Shown: piece after piece, positions 43,605 through 51,812 of the stretch
Numbering within the stretch: the first letter of the stretch is position 1
Layout of the letters: each line of letters opens with the position of its first letter
Source: Chryseomicrobium excrementi
Lineage (GTDB): Bacteria > Bacillota > Bacilli > Bacillales_A > Planococcaceae
DNA length: 64,000 nt
Reading direction: 5' to 3'
NCBI RefSeq assembly: GCF_002798305.1
Contig: NZ_PCGR01000002.1
Coordinates: 234,034-298,033 of the forward strand
Program-made: the position numbers and the translations under genes
The notes under the pieces: model-generated
Seen by the model: only the letters and a program-made list of their open reading frames with translations
What the model was told of the DNA's origin: nothing
Database searches by the model: none

Positions 43605-44645
43605 TCAGAGCGAATGCTGCAGTTCTTTGTTGCGTTCTTTAAAGACATCATTGTGCGAGGAGACCATGGCCACTTTTTCAGCCGTTGGTTCGATGTAAAG
43701 CTTCGCTCGGTTCACAGCGTTGGCGGCATCATGGAAACAGCCTGCAATGAGATTGACTTTGCTGCTGTGGATTAGGATGTCGCCCGCTGCATAAATACCT
43801 GGTACCGACGTTTCGCTTGAATCCGAACCGATGACACGTGAGTATTCATCCAACTCGAAATCGAACGAACTGTTTTGGAGGAGTTCCGCGTCAATTTCAT
43901 ACCCATGATTGATGATGACTTCATCGACTTGTAGCGATGTAACTTCTCCTGTCACTTCGTCTTTGACTTCCACACAATCTATCGTTTCGCCTTGAGAGTC
44001 AGCGACTAACTTAGAAATCGTAGTATTGAACAAGCACGTGGCACCGCTTGTCATCAACTGCTCGATTTGAGCTTCGTGTGCCCCTGTGAACGCTTCTTTA
44101 CGATAGACCACTGTCACGGACGCGGCTATTGGAGATAGTTCGTTGGCCCAGTCGATAGCGGCGTTTCCACCACCTGAAATCACCACATGGCGATCCTTGA
44201 ACTGACCTAATGATTTCACCACATAATGCAGATTGGATACTTCAAAACGGTCTGCCCCTTCAATAGCTAACTTCTGCGGCTTTAAAATTCCACTTCCTAA
44301 AGCAAGAATCACCGTTTTTGAGTAATGAATCTCACCACTATCCGTATGAATCGCAAAGGAATCATCTTCTAGTCGCTCAAGTCGGGTCACTTTCGTGCCG
44401 AGACAGATCGTTGGATCAAACGTCTTTGCTTGCGTGATCAATTGCTCAATCAGCTTGGCAGCTGGAAGAGGCGGTTGTCCTCCAACATCCCATACCATCT
44501 TCTCCATATACACATTCAGTTTGCCTCCTAGTACATCTTGGGCATCTAGTAATTTCGTTTTCATTCCTCGCAAACCGCTATAGAAGGCAGAATAAAGGCC
44601 TGCAGGTCCTGCTCCAATGATTGTTATATCAAATACATCTCTCAT
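43605..44645 (-). CDS. Ferredoxin/flavodoxin--NADP reductase-type flavoprotein (YumC/YcgT-like)
   Basis: A 346-residue thioredoxin-reductase-like FNR. FAD site IIGAGPAGLYSAFYSG, NADP site VVISGGGNAAIDWANEL and the C-terminal GIYAAGDI are present; the CxxC of true thioredoxin reductase is absent. ATG 44645 has GGAG 8 nt upstream. It is divergent from a siderophore importer with a Fur-like box on each side; B. subtilis YcgT, a relative, is Fur-regulated and thought to help release iron from siderophores. That role is inferred here. Confidence 0.9.
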   Translation of the reverse strand: MRDVFDITIIGAGPAGLYSAFYSGLRGMKTKLLDAQDVLGGKLNVYMEKMVWDVGGQPPLPAAKLIEQLITQAKTFDPTICLGTKVTRLERLEDDSFAIHTDSGEIHYSKTVILALGSGILKPQKLAIEGADRFEVSNLHYVVKSLGQFKDRHVVISGGGNAAIDWANELSPIAASVTVVYRKEAFTGAHEAQIEQLMTSGATCLFNTTISKLVADSQGETIDCVEVKDEVTGEVTSLQVDEVIINHGYEIDAELLQNSSFDFELDEYSRVIGSDSSETSVPGIYAAGDILIHSSKVNLIAGCFHDAANAVNRAKLYIEPTAEKVAMVSSHNDVFKERNKELQHSL

Positions 44646-44664
44646 AGCATTCGCTCCATTCAAA

Positions 44665-44679
44665 TGAGAAAAGTTATCA
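44665..44679 (-). promoter_or_regulatory. Fur-like box before the ferredoxin reductase gene
   Basis: TGAGAAAAGTTATCA matches the Fur 7-1-7 consensus TGATAATNATTATCA at 11 of 14 positions, 20 bp before the minus-strand start codon. Confidence 0.6.
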
Positions 44680-44687
44680 TTTATTAG

Positions 44688-44716
44688 TTGACATGTCGAT
44701 TGTAGCGTATTAAAGT
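44688..44716 (+). promoter_or_regulatory. Promoter of the siderophore importer operon
   Basis: A perfect TTGACA (44688-44693), a 17-bp spacer and TAAAGT (44711-44716). The Fur box at 44734 lies just after the expected start of transcription. Confidence 0.65.
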
Positions 44717-44733
44717 AAGTTTGTAAATGAAAT

Positions 44734-44748
44734 TGAGAATCTTTATCA
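44734..44748 (+). promoter_or_regulatory. Fur box before the siderophore importer
   Basis: TGAGAATCTTTATCA matches TGATAATNATTATCA at 12 of 14 positions. It overlaps the leader just upstream of AGGAG, so iron-loaded Fur would block the operon. Confidence 0.78.
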
Positions 44749-44763
44749 ACAGGAGTGTGACTC

Positions 44764-45558
44764 GTGGTCCGACTACATGCACAAGATCTTCAAATTAAAT
44801 ATGGGGACCGTACCATCGTTGATAACTTGTCCGTGGAAATTCCGGATGAGAAAGTGACTGTCATTATTGGTTCAAACGGTTGTGGAAAGTCGACGCTGTT
44901 AAAAGCCATGACACGAATCATTCCTCATCAGCAAGGATCTGTCGTTTTAGACGGTGAGTTGATTGCGAAGGAAGACACGAAATCGCTCGCTCGTAAGATT
45001 GCTGTATTGCCTCAGACACCAGATAGTGCCGGAGCATTGACGGTGAAAGAACTGGTTTCTTACGGGAGATTCCCGCACCAGTCGCGGTTCGGCAAACTCT
45101 CTAAGCGTGACTTCGAAATCATTGATTGGGCACTGGAAGTGACGGGAACCAAGTTTTTTGAATCCCATCCGGTGGATTCCTTGTCTGGCGGGCAACGCCA
45201 ACGAGTCTGGATCGCCATGGCACTCGCTCAAGAAACGGATATGATTTTTCTCGATGAGCCGACGACATACCTCGATATGGCGCACCAGCTCGAGATTTTG
45301 GAGCTCTTGCAAAAGCTCAATGAAGAAGAAAAACGCACCATTGTCATGGTGCTTCATGATTTGAATCATGCCGCCCGGTTTGCTGATTACATCATCGGCA
45401 TGAAGTTTGGTCAAATCAAAACGGCAGGAACGGCGGAAGAAGTCATTCAGAAGCCAGTCCTCCGAGAACTGTTCAACATCGATGCGGAGATAGGAACCGA
45501 TCCTCGTACTCAAAAACCCATTTGTATCACCTACAACTTGATCAGAGGAGACAACTAA
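44764..45558 (+). CDS. Iron-siderophore ABC transporter ATPase (FecE/FhuC-like)
   Basis: A 264-residue ATPase: Walker A IGSNGCGKST, signature LSGGQRQRVWIAMALAQ, Walker B MIFLDEPTTYLD, and the FecE-type VLHDLNHAARFAD switch. It starts with GTG after AGGAGTG. The first gene of a four-gene operon in which every neighbour lies within a few bases. The equivalent B. subtilis protein YusV serves several siderophore importers; this one has its own. Confidence 0.94.
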   Translation: MVRLHAQDLQIKYGDRTIVDNLSVEIPDEKVTVIIGSNGCGKSTLLKAMTRIIPHQQGSVVLDGELIAKEDTKSLARKIAVLPQTPDSAGALTVKELVSYGRFPHQSRFGKLSKRDFEIIDWALEVTGTKFFESHPVDSLSGGQRQRVWIAMALAQETDMIFLDEPTTYLDMAHQLEILELLQKLNEEEKRTIVMVLHDLNHAARFADYIIGMKFGQIKTAGTAEEVIQKPVLRELFNIDAEIGTDPRTQKPICITYNLIRGDN

Positions 45559-45559
45559 C

Positions 45560-46489
45560 ATGAAAAAGATTTATGCATTTTTACTTGTACTAGCTACAGT
45601 TCTATTTTTAGCGGCTTGTGGCTCAGATAACGAAGCAACGGAAGGCTCTGCTGACGAGGCAGATACAGAAGAAGCAGGGACGATTACATATGAATCAGAA
45701 AACGGTCCAGTTGAAGTGCCTGCAAACCCTGAGCGCGTAGTCGTTTTAGCTACATTTGCAGGGAACGTGATGTCACTAGATGTCCCGTTAGTCGGAGTAG
45801 ACGCTTGGGCAAAAGACAACCCAAACTTCCAAGAAGAGCTTGCTGATGTGGAAGTCGTAACAGACGAAGATCTTGAGAAAATCATTGAATTAGACCCAGA
45901 CTTGATTATTGGTCTGTCGGATATGAAGAACGTAGACAAGTTAAGTGAAATCGCTCCTGTTGTCACATATACGTATGGGAAAGTAGACTACTTAACGCAA
46001 CACATTGAAATTGGTAAGCTTTTAAACAAAGAAGAAGAAGCGCAAGCTTGGGTCGATGACTTCAATGCACGTGCCGAACAAATTGGACAAGATATCAAAG
46101 CGGAGCACGGAGAAGATGTAACCGTTTCTGTAATTGAAAGCTTTGAAAAACAATTGTATGTCTTTGGCGACAACTGGGGACGTGGAACGGAAATCTTGTA
46201 CCAGGCAATGGGTCTAGGCATGACGGATAAAGTAAAAGAGATGGCATTAAAAGACGGATACTACGCATTGTCTTCAGAAGTCCTTCCTGAATATGCAGCA
46301 GATTTCATCGTCTGGAGCCGTCACGGGGATGCAGACAATTCATTCGCAGAAACAGAAACATTTAAAAATATTCCAGCTGTAAAAGACGGGAAATTGCTTA
46401 CTGTAGATGCAGCAGCGTTCTACTTCAATGACCCAATCACTTTAGATTTCCAACTAGATACATTTAAAGACGGATTTTTAGGAGAGTAA
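45560..46489 (+). CDS. Siderophore-binding lipoprotein
   Basis: A 309-residue lipoprotein with lipobox LAAC (C20) and an acidic linker, followed by the two-lobed class III binding fold (NPERVVVLATFAGNVMSLDV, IIELDPDLIIGL, and a long connecting helix near 185-200). It captures an Fe-siderophore outside the membrane and hands it to the permeases. The hydroxamate or catecholate type cannot be told. It starts 1 bp after the ATPase stop. Confidence 0.93.
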   Translation: MKKIYAFLLVLATVLFLAACGSDNEATEGSADEADTEEAGTITYESENGPVEVPANPERVVVLATFAGNVMSLDVPLVGVDAWAKDNPNFQEELADVEVVTDEDLEKIIELDPDLIIGLSDMKNVDKLSEIAPVVTYTYGKVDYLTQHIEIGKLLNKEEEAQAWVDDFNARAEQIGQDIKAEHGEDVTVSVIESFEKQLYVFGDNWGRGTEILYQAMGLGMTDKVKEMALKDGYYALSSEVLPEYAADFIVWSRHGDADNSFAETETFKNIPAVKDGKLLTVDAAAFYFNDPITLDFQLDTFKDGFLGE

Positions 46490-46490
46490 T

Positions 46491-47501
46491 ATGTGGAAGT
46501 GGAAGCTACAAAACTACCCGTTTCGATATAAATTAATCATCAGCCTCGTGGTCCTCATGGGCGCATTTGTGCTGGCGGTCGTGGTAGGGGCAGCGAACAC
46601 TTCAATCCAAGACGTATTGGCGGCGTTTGGCATCGGGGAAGCAACCGGAGCCTCCGTCATCCTACAAGAAATCCGAATACCACGCGAAGTAGCCGCTGCC
46701 CTTGTTGGCGCGGCTCTTGGTGTTTCTGGCGCTATCATTCAAGGGATGACTAGAAACCCGCTCGCAGATCCTGGTCTTCTCGGATTGACAGCAGGAGCTA
46801 ATGCTGCGCTTGCTATTGGTCTGGCAGCCTTTCCATCGCTTCCGTACATTGGTGTGATGGTTGCATGCTTTATCGGAGCAGCTGTAGGTGCGGCTCTCGT
46901 CTTTGGATTGAGTTCGTTTCACCCAGAAGGATTCTCGACCATTCGAATTGTTCTTGCAGGTGCGGCAATTTCTGCGTTCCTGTATGCCATTGCAGAAGGC
47001 GTCGGAATTTACTTCAAACTGTCTCAACAAGTCTCGATGTGGACCGCAGGAGGGATGATTGGGACGACGTGGACTCAAGTAGGGATTATGGTTCCGTTCG
47101 TTGTCATAGGTGGCCTCGTGGCGATTCTGTACGCGCGTCATTTGACGATACTAAGCCTCAGTGAAGAAGTAGCCGTAGGGCTTGGTCAAAAGACGCTTCA
47201 AGTAAAGATTGTGATGTTTGTATTGGTTGTCATGCTGACAGGTGCCTCTGTGGCTCTAGTCGGAAACTTGGCTTTCTTTGGATTGATGGTTCCACATTTA
47301 GTGCGTCCTCTTGTGGGAACAGACTACCGTTTTGTTTTGCCAATGTCGTTGATAGTCGGTGCCATGTTTATGCTGTTCGCAGATACAGTCGCTAGGACCA
47401 TCAATGCTCCGTATGAAACACCAGTCGCTTCAGTCGTAGCGATTCTCGGACTTCCATTCTTCTTATTCTTAGTGCGAAGAAGCGGAGGTGCGTTCAGATG
47501 A
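46491..47501 (+). CDS. Siderophore ABC permease (FecCD family), first
   Basis: A 336-residue FecCD/BtuC permease with about ten helices. EIRIPREVAAALVGAALGVSGAIIQGMTRNPLADPGLLG and the C-terminal PHLVRPLVG (ATPase-coupling) are typical. It pairs with the next permease as a heterodimer. GGAG lies before the start in the preceding gene's tail. Confidence 0.93.
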   Translation: MWKWKLQNYPFRYKLIISLVVLMGAFVLAVVVGAANTSIQDVLAAFGIGEATGASVILQEIRIPREVAAALVGAALGVSGAIIQGMTRNPLADPGLLGLTAGANAALAIGLAAFPSLPYIGVMVACFIGAAVGAALVFGLSSFHPEGFSTIRIVLAGAAISAFLYAIAEGVGIYFKLSQQVSMWTAGGMIGTTWTQVGIMVPFVVIGGLVAILYARHLTILSLSEEVAVGLGQKTLQVKIVMFVLVVMLTGASVALVGNLAFFGLMVPHLVRPLVGTDYRFVLPMSLIVGAMFMLFADTVARTINAPYETPVASVVAILGLPFFLFLVRRSGGAFR

Positions 47502-48508
47502 TGGATACAAAAGCACGTAAGCGTCAGAAGTGGCTGCTTGCAGGGTTTTCACTTGCGATTTTGACTACGATTTTTGTAAGTCTGGGTCTTGGCGATGCGG
47601 CCGTTTCTTATAACCGAATCGGAGCTGTGCTCGCAGGAGAAGGAACTTTCAAAGAGCAATTTGTGTTCTTTGATATTCGTCTGCCTCGTATTTTAGTCAC
47701 GTTGCTTGCAGGGATGGCGTTAGCATTGTCGGGAGCATTGCTACAGGGAATCACCCGGAATGATCTGGCGGACCCTGGAATCATCGGAATTAACTCAGGG
47801 GCTGGAGTGGCGGTAGCTATTTACTTCTTATACATGCCACTTGAAGCCGGGGCATTTGCATATGCGTTACCTGTTATTGCCTTCTTAGGAGCTTTCCTAA
47901 CAGCTGCAGCAATTTATTTCTTTTCTTACGACCGGATTCTTGGTGTGCAACCCGTCCGTCTCGTACTGGTCGGTGTGGGATTTTCAATGGCTCTTTCGGG
48001 AATGATGGTGTTGTTGATCTCTTCAGCGGACAGAGAAAAAGTCGATTTTATCGCTCGGTGGTTGGCAGGGGATATCTGGGGGACGGACTGGCCATTTATT
48101 TTAGCGTTACTGCCTTGGATCGTGTTATTGGTGCCAATCGCTCTCATGAAAGCATACAGACTGAACATACTAGGGCTAGGCGAACAAGTGGCAATAGGCC
48201 TTGGATTACCAATTGAGCGGGAGAGGATGACGTTGAGCGTCATCGCAGTCGCTTTAGCTGCTTCTGCCGTATCCGTGACAGGTGGAATCTCGTTTGTAGG
48301 ACTCATGGCGCCGCACATTGCACGACAGCTTGTAGGTCCACGGCATCAGTTGTTCCTGCCGATTAGCCTATTGATTGGAGGACTCTTTTTACTGATAGCC
48401 GATACGATCGGCCGAACAGTACTGGACAGTGGCAACATCCCAGCAGGCGTAATCGTTGCTCTCATTGGAGCGCCGTACTTCGTGTACTTATTAATGGCAA
48501 AAAGATAA
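47498..48508 (+). CDS. Siderophore ABC permease (FecCD family), second
   Basis: A 336-residue FecCD permease: FFDIRLPRILVTLLAGMALALSGALLQGITRNDLADPGIIG and the coupling motif MAPHIARQLVGPRH. It overlaps the first permease by 4 bp (ATGA); a second ATG is the next codon. It ends the operon. Confidence 0.93.
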   Translation: MMDTKARKRQKWLLAGFSLAILTTIFVSLGLGDAAVSYNRIGAVLAGEGTFKEQFVFFDIRLPRILVTLLAGMALALSGALLQGITRNDLADPGIIGINSGAGVAVAIYFLYMPLEAGAFAYALPVIAFLGAFLTAAAIYFFSYDRILGVQPVRLVLVGVGFSMALSGMMVLLISSADREKVDFIARWLAGDIWGTDWPFILALLPWIVLLVPIALMKAYRLNILGLGEQVAIGLGLPIERERMTLSVIAVALAASAVSVTGGISFVGLMAPHIARQLVGPRHQLFLPISLLIGGLFLLIADTIGRTVLDSGNIPAGVIVALIGAPYFVYLLMAKR

Positions 48509-48563
48509 GGAACATGTGAAAATAAGACAATAGATAGAAATCGGCTAATGAGAGCGTTTTTCA

Positions 48564-48592
48564 TTTACTTTTGATGAGAAATTTGATAAGAT
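48564..48592 (+). promoter_or_regulatory. Promoter of the nucleoside transporter gene
   Basis: TTTACT (48564-48569), a 17-bp spacer and TAAGAT (48587-48592), followed by a perfect 6-bp leader hairpin (TGTCTG-TCGT-CAGACA, 48603-48618). Confidence 0.5.
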
Positions 48593-48638
48593 GCCGATAG
48601 TTGTCTGTCGTCAGACATCTTCAAGGGGTGAATCATGT

Positions 48639-48653
48639 AAGAAAGCGTTTTCG
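48639..48653 (+). promoter_or_regulatory. cre-like site in the nupC leader
   Basis: AAGAAAGCGTTTTCG keeps the CG centre and the AA/C positions of the cre consensus but differs at two fixed positions. It sits about 30 bp before the start, where CcpA would act as a roadblock. Confidence 0.5.
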
Positions 48654-48686
48654 CGATCTTGCACACTAAACGAAAAGAAGGTGCAC

Positions 48687-49904
48687 ATGTTGAATATTCT
48701 CTGGGGTCTTGCAGGTATTGTTGTCGTCCTTGGAATTGCATTTTTATTGTCTTCGGCAAAGAAATCTATTAAACCACGTACAATCATTGGTGGTTTAGCG
48801 ATTCAAGTTCTTTTTGCTTTTATCGTATTGAAATGGGAAGTGGGTCGTGATGGTCTGTTATGGCTAACGAACGCGGTCCAAAACATGATCAGCTACGCAA
48901 ACGAAGGGATTGCCTTTGTATTTGGTCCTCTTGGAGATGCTGAAAACGGTGTTGGATTCGTCTTCGCATTCCAAGTACTCGTGATCATTATTTTCTTCTC
49001 TTCTTTAATTTCGGTTCTTTACTACTTAGGAATTATGCAGATCATCATTAAATTTATTGGTGGTGGGCTAGCTAAGTTGCTAGGTACAAGTAAAGCGGAA
49101 TCCGTTTCAGCTGCAGCGAACATCTTCGTAGGGCAGACAGAAGCACCATTAGTAGTTCGTCCGTTTATCGCGAAAATGACACAATCAGAATTGTTTGCTG
49201 TCATGACAGGGGGACTAGCCTCTGTTGCAGGTTCCGTTCTTGTCGGATATGCGTTACTAGGTGTTCCATTAGAATACTTATTAGCAGCGAGCTTTATGGC
49301 TGCACCAGCTGGTCTGGTCATGGCAAAAATGATGATGCCAGAAACAGAAGAAGTGGATGATTCCAACTTTGAGATGGAAAAAGACACAAACTCAGTAAAC
49401 GTCATTGATGCTGCAGCCAATGGAGCTAGTGACGGTCTCCGTCTAGCCTTGAACGTTGGAGCTATGTTGATTGCTTTTATCGCTTTGATTGCATTGATCA
49501 ACGGAATTCTTGGATTCTTCGGAGGTCTTGTAGGAGCACCGAACCTTTCTCTTGAATTGATTCTTGGATATATCTTCTCACCACTTGCATTTGCAATTGG
49601 AGTGCCATGGGTAGAGGCTGTTCAAGCGGGTTCTTACATCGGCCAGAAATTAGTATTGAATGAGTTTGTCGCATACTCTTCGTTCGCACCAGAAATTGCA
49701 AACCTGTCACCTAAGACTGTCTTAATTGTCAGCTTTGCACTTTGTGGATTTGCCAACTTGAGCTCGATGGCAATCTTACTAGGTGGACTTGGAGCCCTTG
49801 CACCAAACCGCCGCCCGGATATCGCTCGTCTTGGTATTCGTGCCGTAGCAGCAGGTACACTCGCTTCGCTACTAAGCGCTTCTATTGCGGGTATGTTTTT
49901 CTAA
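48687..49904 (+). CDS. NupC-family concentrative nucleoside transporter
   Basis: A 405-residue CNT transporter with about ten helices. [40 protein letters not shown] (the GQxEAP motif) and the C-terminal [25 protein letters not shown] are diagnostic. It imports nucleosides with Na+ or H+. ATG 48687 has GAAGG 6 nt upstream; earlier in-frame starts would give a charged, unrelated leader. It stands alone, and structured repeats follow its stop. Confidence 0.93.
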   Translation: MLNILWGLAGIVVVLGIAFLLSSAKKSIKPRTIIGGLAIQVLFAFIVLKWEVGRDGLLWLTNAVQNMISYANEGIAFVFGPLGDAENGVGFVFAFQVLVIIIFFSSLISVLYYLGIMQIIIKFIGGGLAKLLGTSKAESVSAAANIFVGQTEAPLVVRPFIAKMTQSELFAVMTGGLASVAGSVLVGYALLGVPLEYLLAASFMAAPAGLVMAKMMMPETEEVDDSNFEMEKDTNSVNVIDAAANGASDGLRLALNVGAMLIAFIALIALINGILGFFGGLVGAPNLSLELILGYIFSPLAFAIGVPWVEAVQAGSYIGQKLVLNEFVAYSSFAPEIANLSPKTVLIVSFALCGFANLSSMAILLGGLGALAPNRRPDIARLGIRAVAAGTLASLLSASIAGMFF

Positions 49905-49906
49905 CT

Positions 49907-50030
49907 TTTAGATGTGAAAGGCGTTTGGTCAGAAATCTCGCGAAAGCCAGGCGCACCAAGTGAGGCGTTCTTTGCCTCGGTTGGGGTGAATGGTTTTTGC
50001 GTGTATTTCTAACGCCTGCAACTCGATTAC
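49907..50030 (+). repeat. Structured tandem repeat, unit 1 (124 bp)
   Basis: Begins TTTAGATGTG and ends AACTCGATTAC. Aligns gap-free to unit 2 with about 83 of 124 identical bases. Outer arms AGGCGTT (49919-49925) and AACGCCT (50011-50017) pair perfectly. A middle stem pairs CC at 49947 and CACCAA-type bases (49954-49959) with TTGGGG and TGG downstream, capped by GAGGC / GCCTC. It starts 2 bp after the nupC stop and is non-coding. Confidence 0.82.
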
Positions 50031-50154
50031 TTTAGATGTGGAACAGGCTTGCCCAGAAGCTCCTCGGGAATCGGGCGTGCCCTGTGAGGCGTTTTGTGCT
50101 TCATAGGGTGCGTCCGATTTTTGAGTGTGCTTCTAGCCTGTGCAACTCGATTAC
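50031..50154 (+). repeat. Structured tandem repeat, unit 2 (124 bp)
   Basis: Same length and register as unit 1. Outer arms are ACAGGCT (50043-50049) and AGCCTGT (50135-50141), with four base pairs changed on both sides relative to unit 1. The middle stem is TCGGGCG / CGTCCGA plus CCCT / AGGG. A third partial copy (TTAGATGTGAAACAGGCT, about 50157-50174) follows and breaks off before the terminator. The rest of the 320-bp gap between genes holds only this repeat and the terminator. Confidence 0.82.
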
Positions 50155-50185
50155 TCTTAGATGTGAAACAGGCTCGTCCTAAAAC

Positions 50186-50224
50186 AAAAAAACTCGATTC
50201 CAGCGAATGGAATCGAGTTTTTTT
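50186..50224. terminator. Bidirectional terminator
   Basis: AAAAAAACTCGATTCC pairs with GGAATCGAGTTTTTTT around a 7-nt loop. Its ACTCGATT core equals the 3' end of the neighbouring repeat, so it may derive from a broken third copy. Confidence 0.88.
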
Positions 50225-51148
50225 CTACTCTTCGATTAATCCTTTTTCAATCAAGAAATCACGTGCTACATCTTCAGCTTTATCTCCGTCAATATCTACA
50301 CGAGCATTCATCGCGATCATTTCTTCTTCAGAAATCATGCCTGCTAAGCCGTTGATCAGTTCTTCTAAATCTGGGAACTGCTCAAGGGTTTCCATACGAA
50401 CGATTGGAGCAGCGTCGTATTTCGGGAAGAATCCTTTATCGTCTTCCGTCATCTGCAAGTTGAAACGTTCAATACGGCCATCTGTTGTGAAGGCTGGAAT
50501 GACATCCACGTCGCCATTTTTCAACGCTTCGTACATAATGTTTGGATCTAAGCTCTCCGTAGAAGAGAATTCAAAACCATACGTTTCGCTTAAATCATCA
50601 TACCCATCTCCTACACGTTCGTAGAACGAATGAGGGGCACCAAAAATCATATCTTGGGATTTAGATAGCTCGGCTAAGTCGCTATAAGTTTCAGCAGAAA
50701 TCCCACTGTCTTCTGTATAAGCAAGTGTATAGGTGTTTTCAAAGCCAAGTGGTTCTAACCAGGTTACTTCGAATTCTTCTTCATAGCCTTCTTTAACTCG
50801 GTTGAAGACGTCTTCTGAACTTTCTCCCACTTCAGACTCAAGTTTCAAAACGTCTTTCAGGCCGGTACCCGTGTACTCGACGTAGATATCGATATCGCCT
50901 TTTTCAATTGCAGGAGTTAAAATCGCTACTTCACCAAGTCCTTCTTGGTACTTGATGTCGTAATCTGAATTTGCTTCTAAATATTGTCCAATAATCTGAG
51001 GTAAGATGAACTGCTCGGTCCATGGCTTTCCTCCGATGACGATTTCGTTGTCGCCACCTTCGCCTCCAGTTGAATCATTTCCACACGCTGCGAGAATCAG
51101 TGCTGAAGCACTCATCGTCACAAACATTCCCTTTTTCCATGTCTTCAT
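50225..51148 (-). CDS. Osmoprotectant-binding lipoprotein (OpuCC-like)
   Basis: A 307-residue lipoprotein (lipobox LAAC, C22) with a type II quaternary-amine binding fold: IGGKPWTEQFILPQIIGQYLE, YVEYTGTGL, and DVIPAFTTDGRIERFNL. It binds choline, carnitine or glycine betaine for the OpuC-type importer. ATG 51148 has AGGAGG 8 nt upstream; the ATG at 51154 is too close to it. It is the third gene of the operon. Confidence 0.92.
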   Translation of the reverse strand: MKTWKKGMFVTMSASALILAACGNDSTGGEGGDNEIVIGGKPWTEQFILPQIIGQYLEANSDYDIKYQEGLGEVAILTPAIEKGDIDIYVEYTGTGLKDVLKLESEVGESSEDVFNRVKEGYEEEFEVTWLEPLGFENTYTLAYTEDSGISAETYSDLAELSKSQDMIFGAPHSFYERVGDGYDDLSETYGFEFSSTESLDPNIMYEALKNGDVDVIPAFTTDGRIERFNLQMTEDDKGFFPKYDAAPIVRMETLEQFPDLEELINGLAGMISEEEMIAMNARVDIDGDKAEDVARDFLIEKGLIEE

Positions 51149-51164
51149 TGTCATTTCCTCCTTG

Positions 51165-51812
51165 TTATCGGTTCATCCCTTTTGGGGTACTACGCTTTTC
51201 GACCCACTTGAGTGTGAAGTCAAAGAATAATGCTATAAAGGCAACAGGAAGAGCTCCTGCTAGTACCAATGAGTTGTTGTAAGATTGAAGGCCTCGATAA
51301 ATCACGTCTCCAAGACCACCGGCACCTACAAATGTTCCGAGTGTAGCAATACCAACCGTTAATACAGTAGCCGTACGAATACCTGCCATGATGAATGGCA
51401 GAGCGAGTGGCATTTGTATGCGCCACAGAATATCTCCTTTGGTCATTCCCATACCGGTTCCGGCCTCAATGATGGAAGAATCGATTCCTGTGATACCGGT
51501 GTATGTATTGCGGACTATCGGCAGTAGGGCATAGATTGTTAAAGCAATTAAAGCCGTTGTAGAACCGATCCCGATTAGAGGGACGAGAAATCCAAACAGT
51601 GCAAGACTCGGTATCGTTTGAAAGACTGCAGTAACCCCGATGACAGGTTCCGCAAATCGTTGGTAACGAGCCACAAGAATACCTAGAGGTAATGCAATCA
51701 GTAGTCCTATAAATAACGCTACAAAAGACAGGTACATATGTTGGACGAACGACTCCCAAATTAAATCACTACGGGACTGAACAGTATCCCAGAACTCCAT
51801 CCATGCACTCAT
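51165..51812 (-). CDS. Osmoprotectant ABC permease (OpuCB/CD-like)
   Basis: A 215-residue permease with about six helices. LPLGILVARYQRFAEPVIGVTAVFQTIPSLALFGFLVPL and the EAxxGMGMT coupling loop (IIEAGTGMGMTKGDIL) are typical of OpuC-type permeases. It overlaps the ATPase by 4 bp. B. subtilis opuB and opuC carry two permeases; only one is here, so it probably works as a homodimer. Confidence 0.92.
   Translation of the reverse strand: MSAWMEFWDTVQSRSDLIWESFVQHMYLSFVALFIGLLIALPLGILVARYQRFAEPVIGVTAVFQTIPSLALFGFLVPLIGIGSTTALIALTIYALLPIVRNTYTGITGIDSSIIEAGTGMGMTKGDILWRIQMPLALPFIMAGIRTATVLTVGIATLGTFVGAGGLGDVIYRGLQSYNNSLVLAGALPVAFIALFFDFTLKWVEKRSTPKGMNR

Noticed and set aside
48548-48562. Second cre-like site, ATGAGAGCGTTTTTC
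   Set aside because: Mismatches at fixed positions and the C shifted by one base; weaker than the site at 48639.
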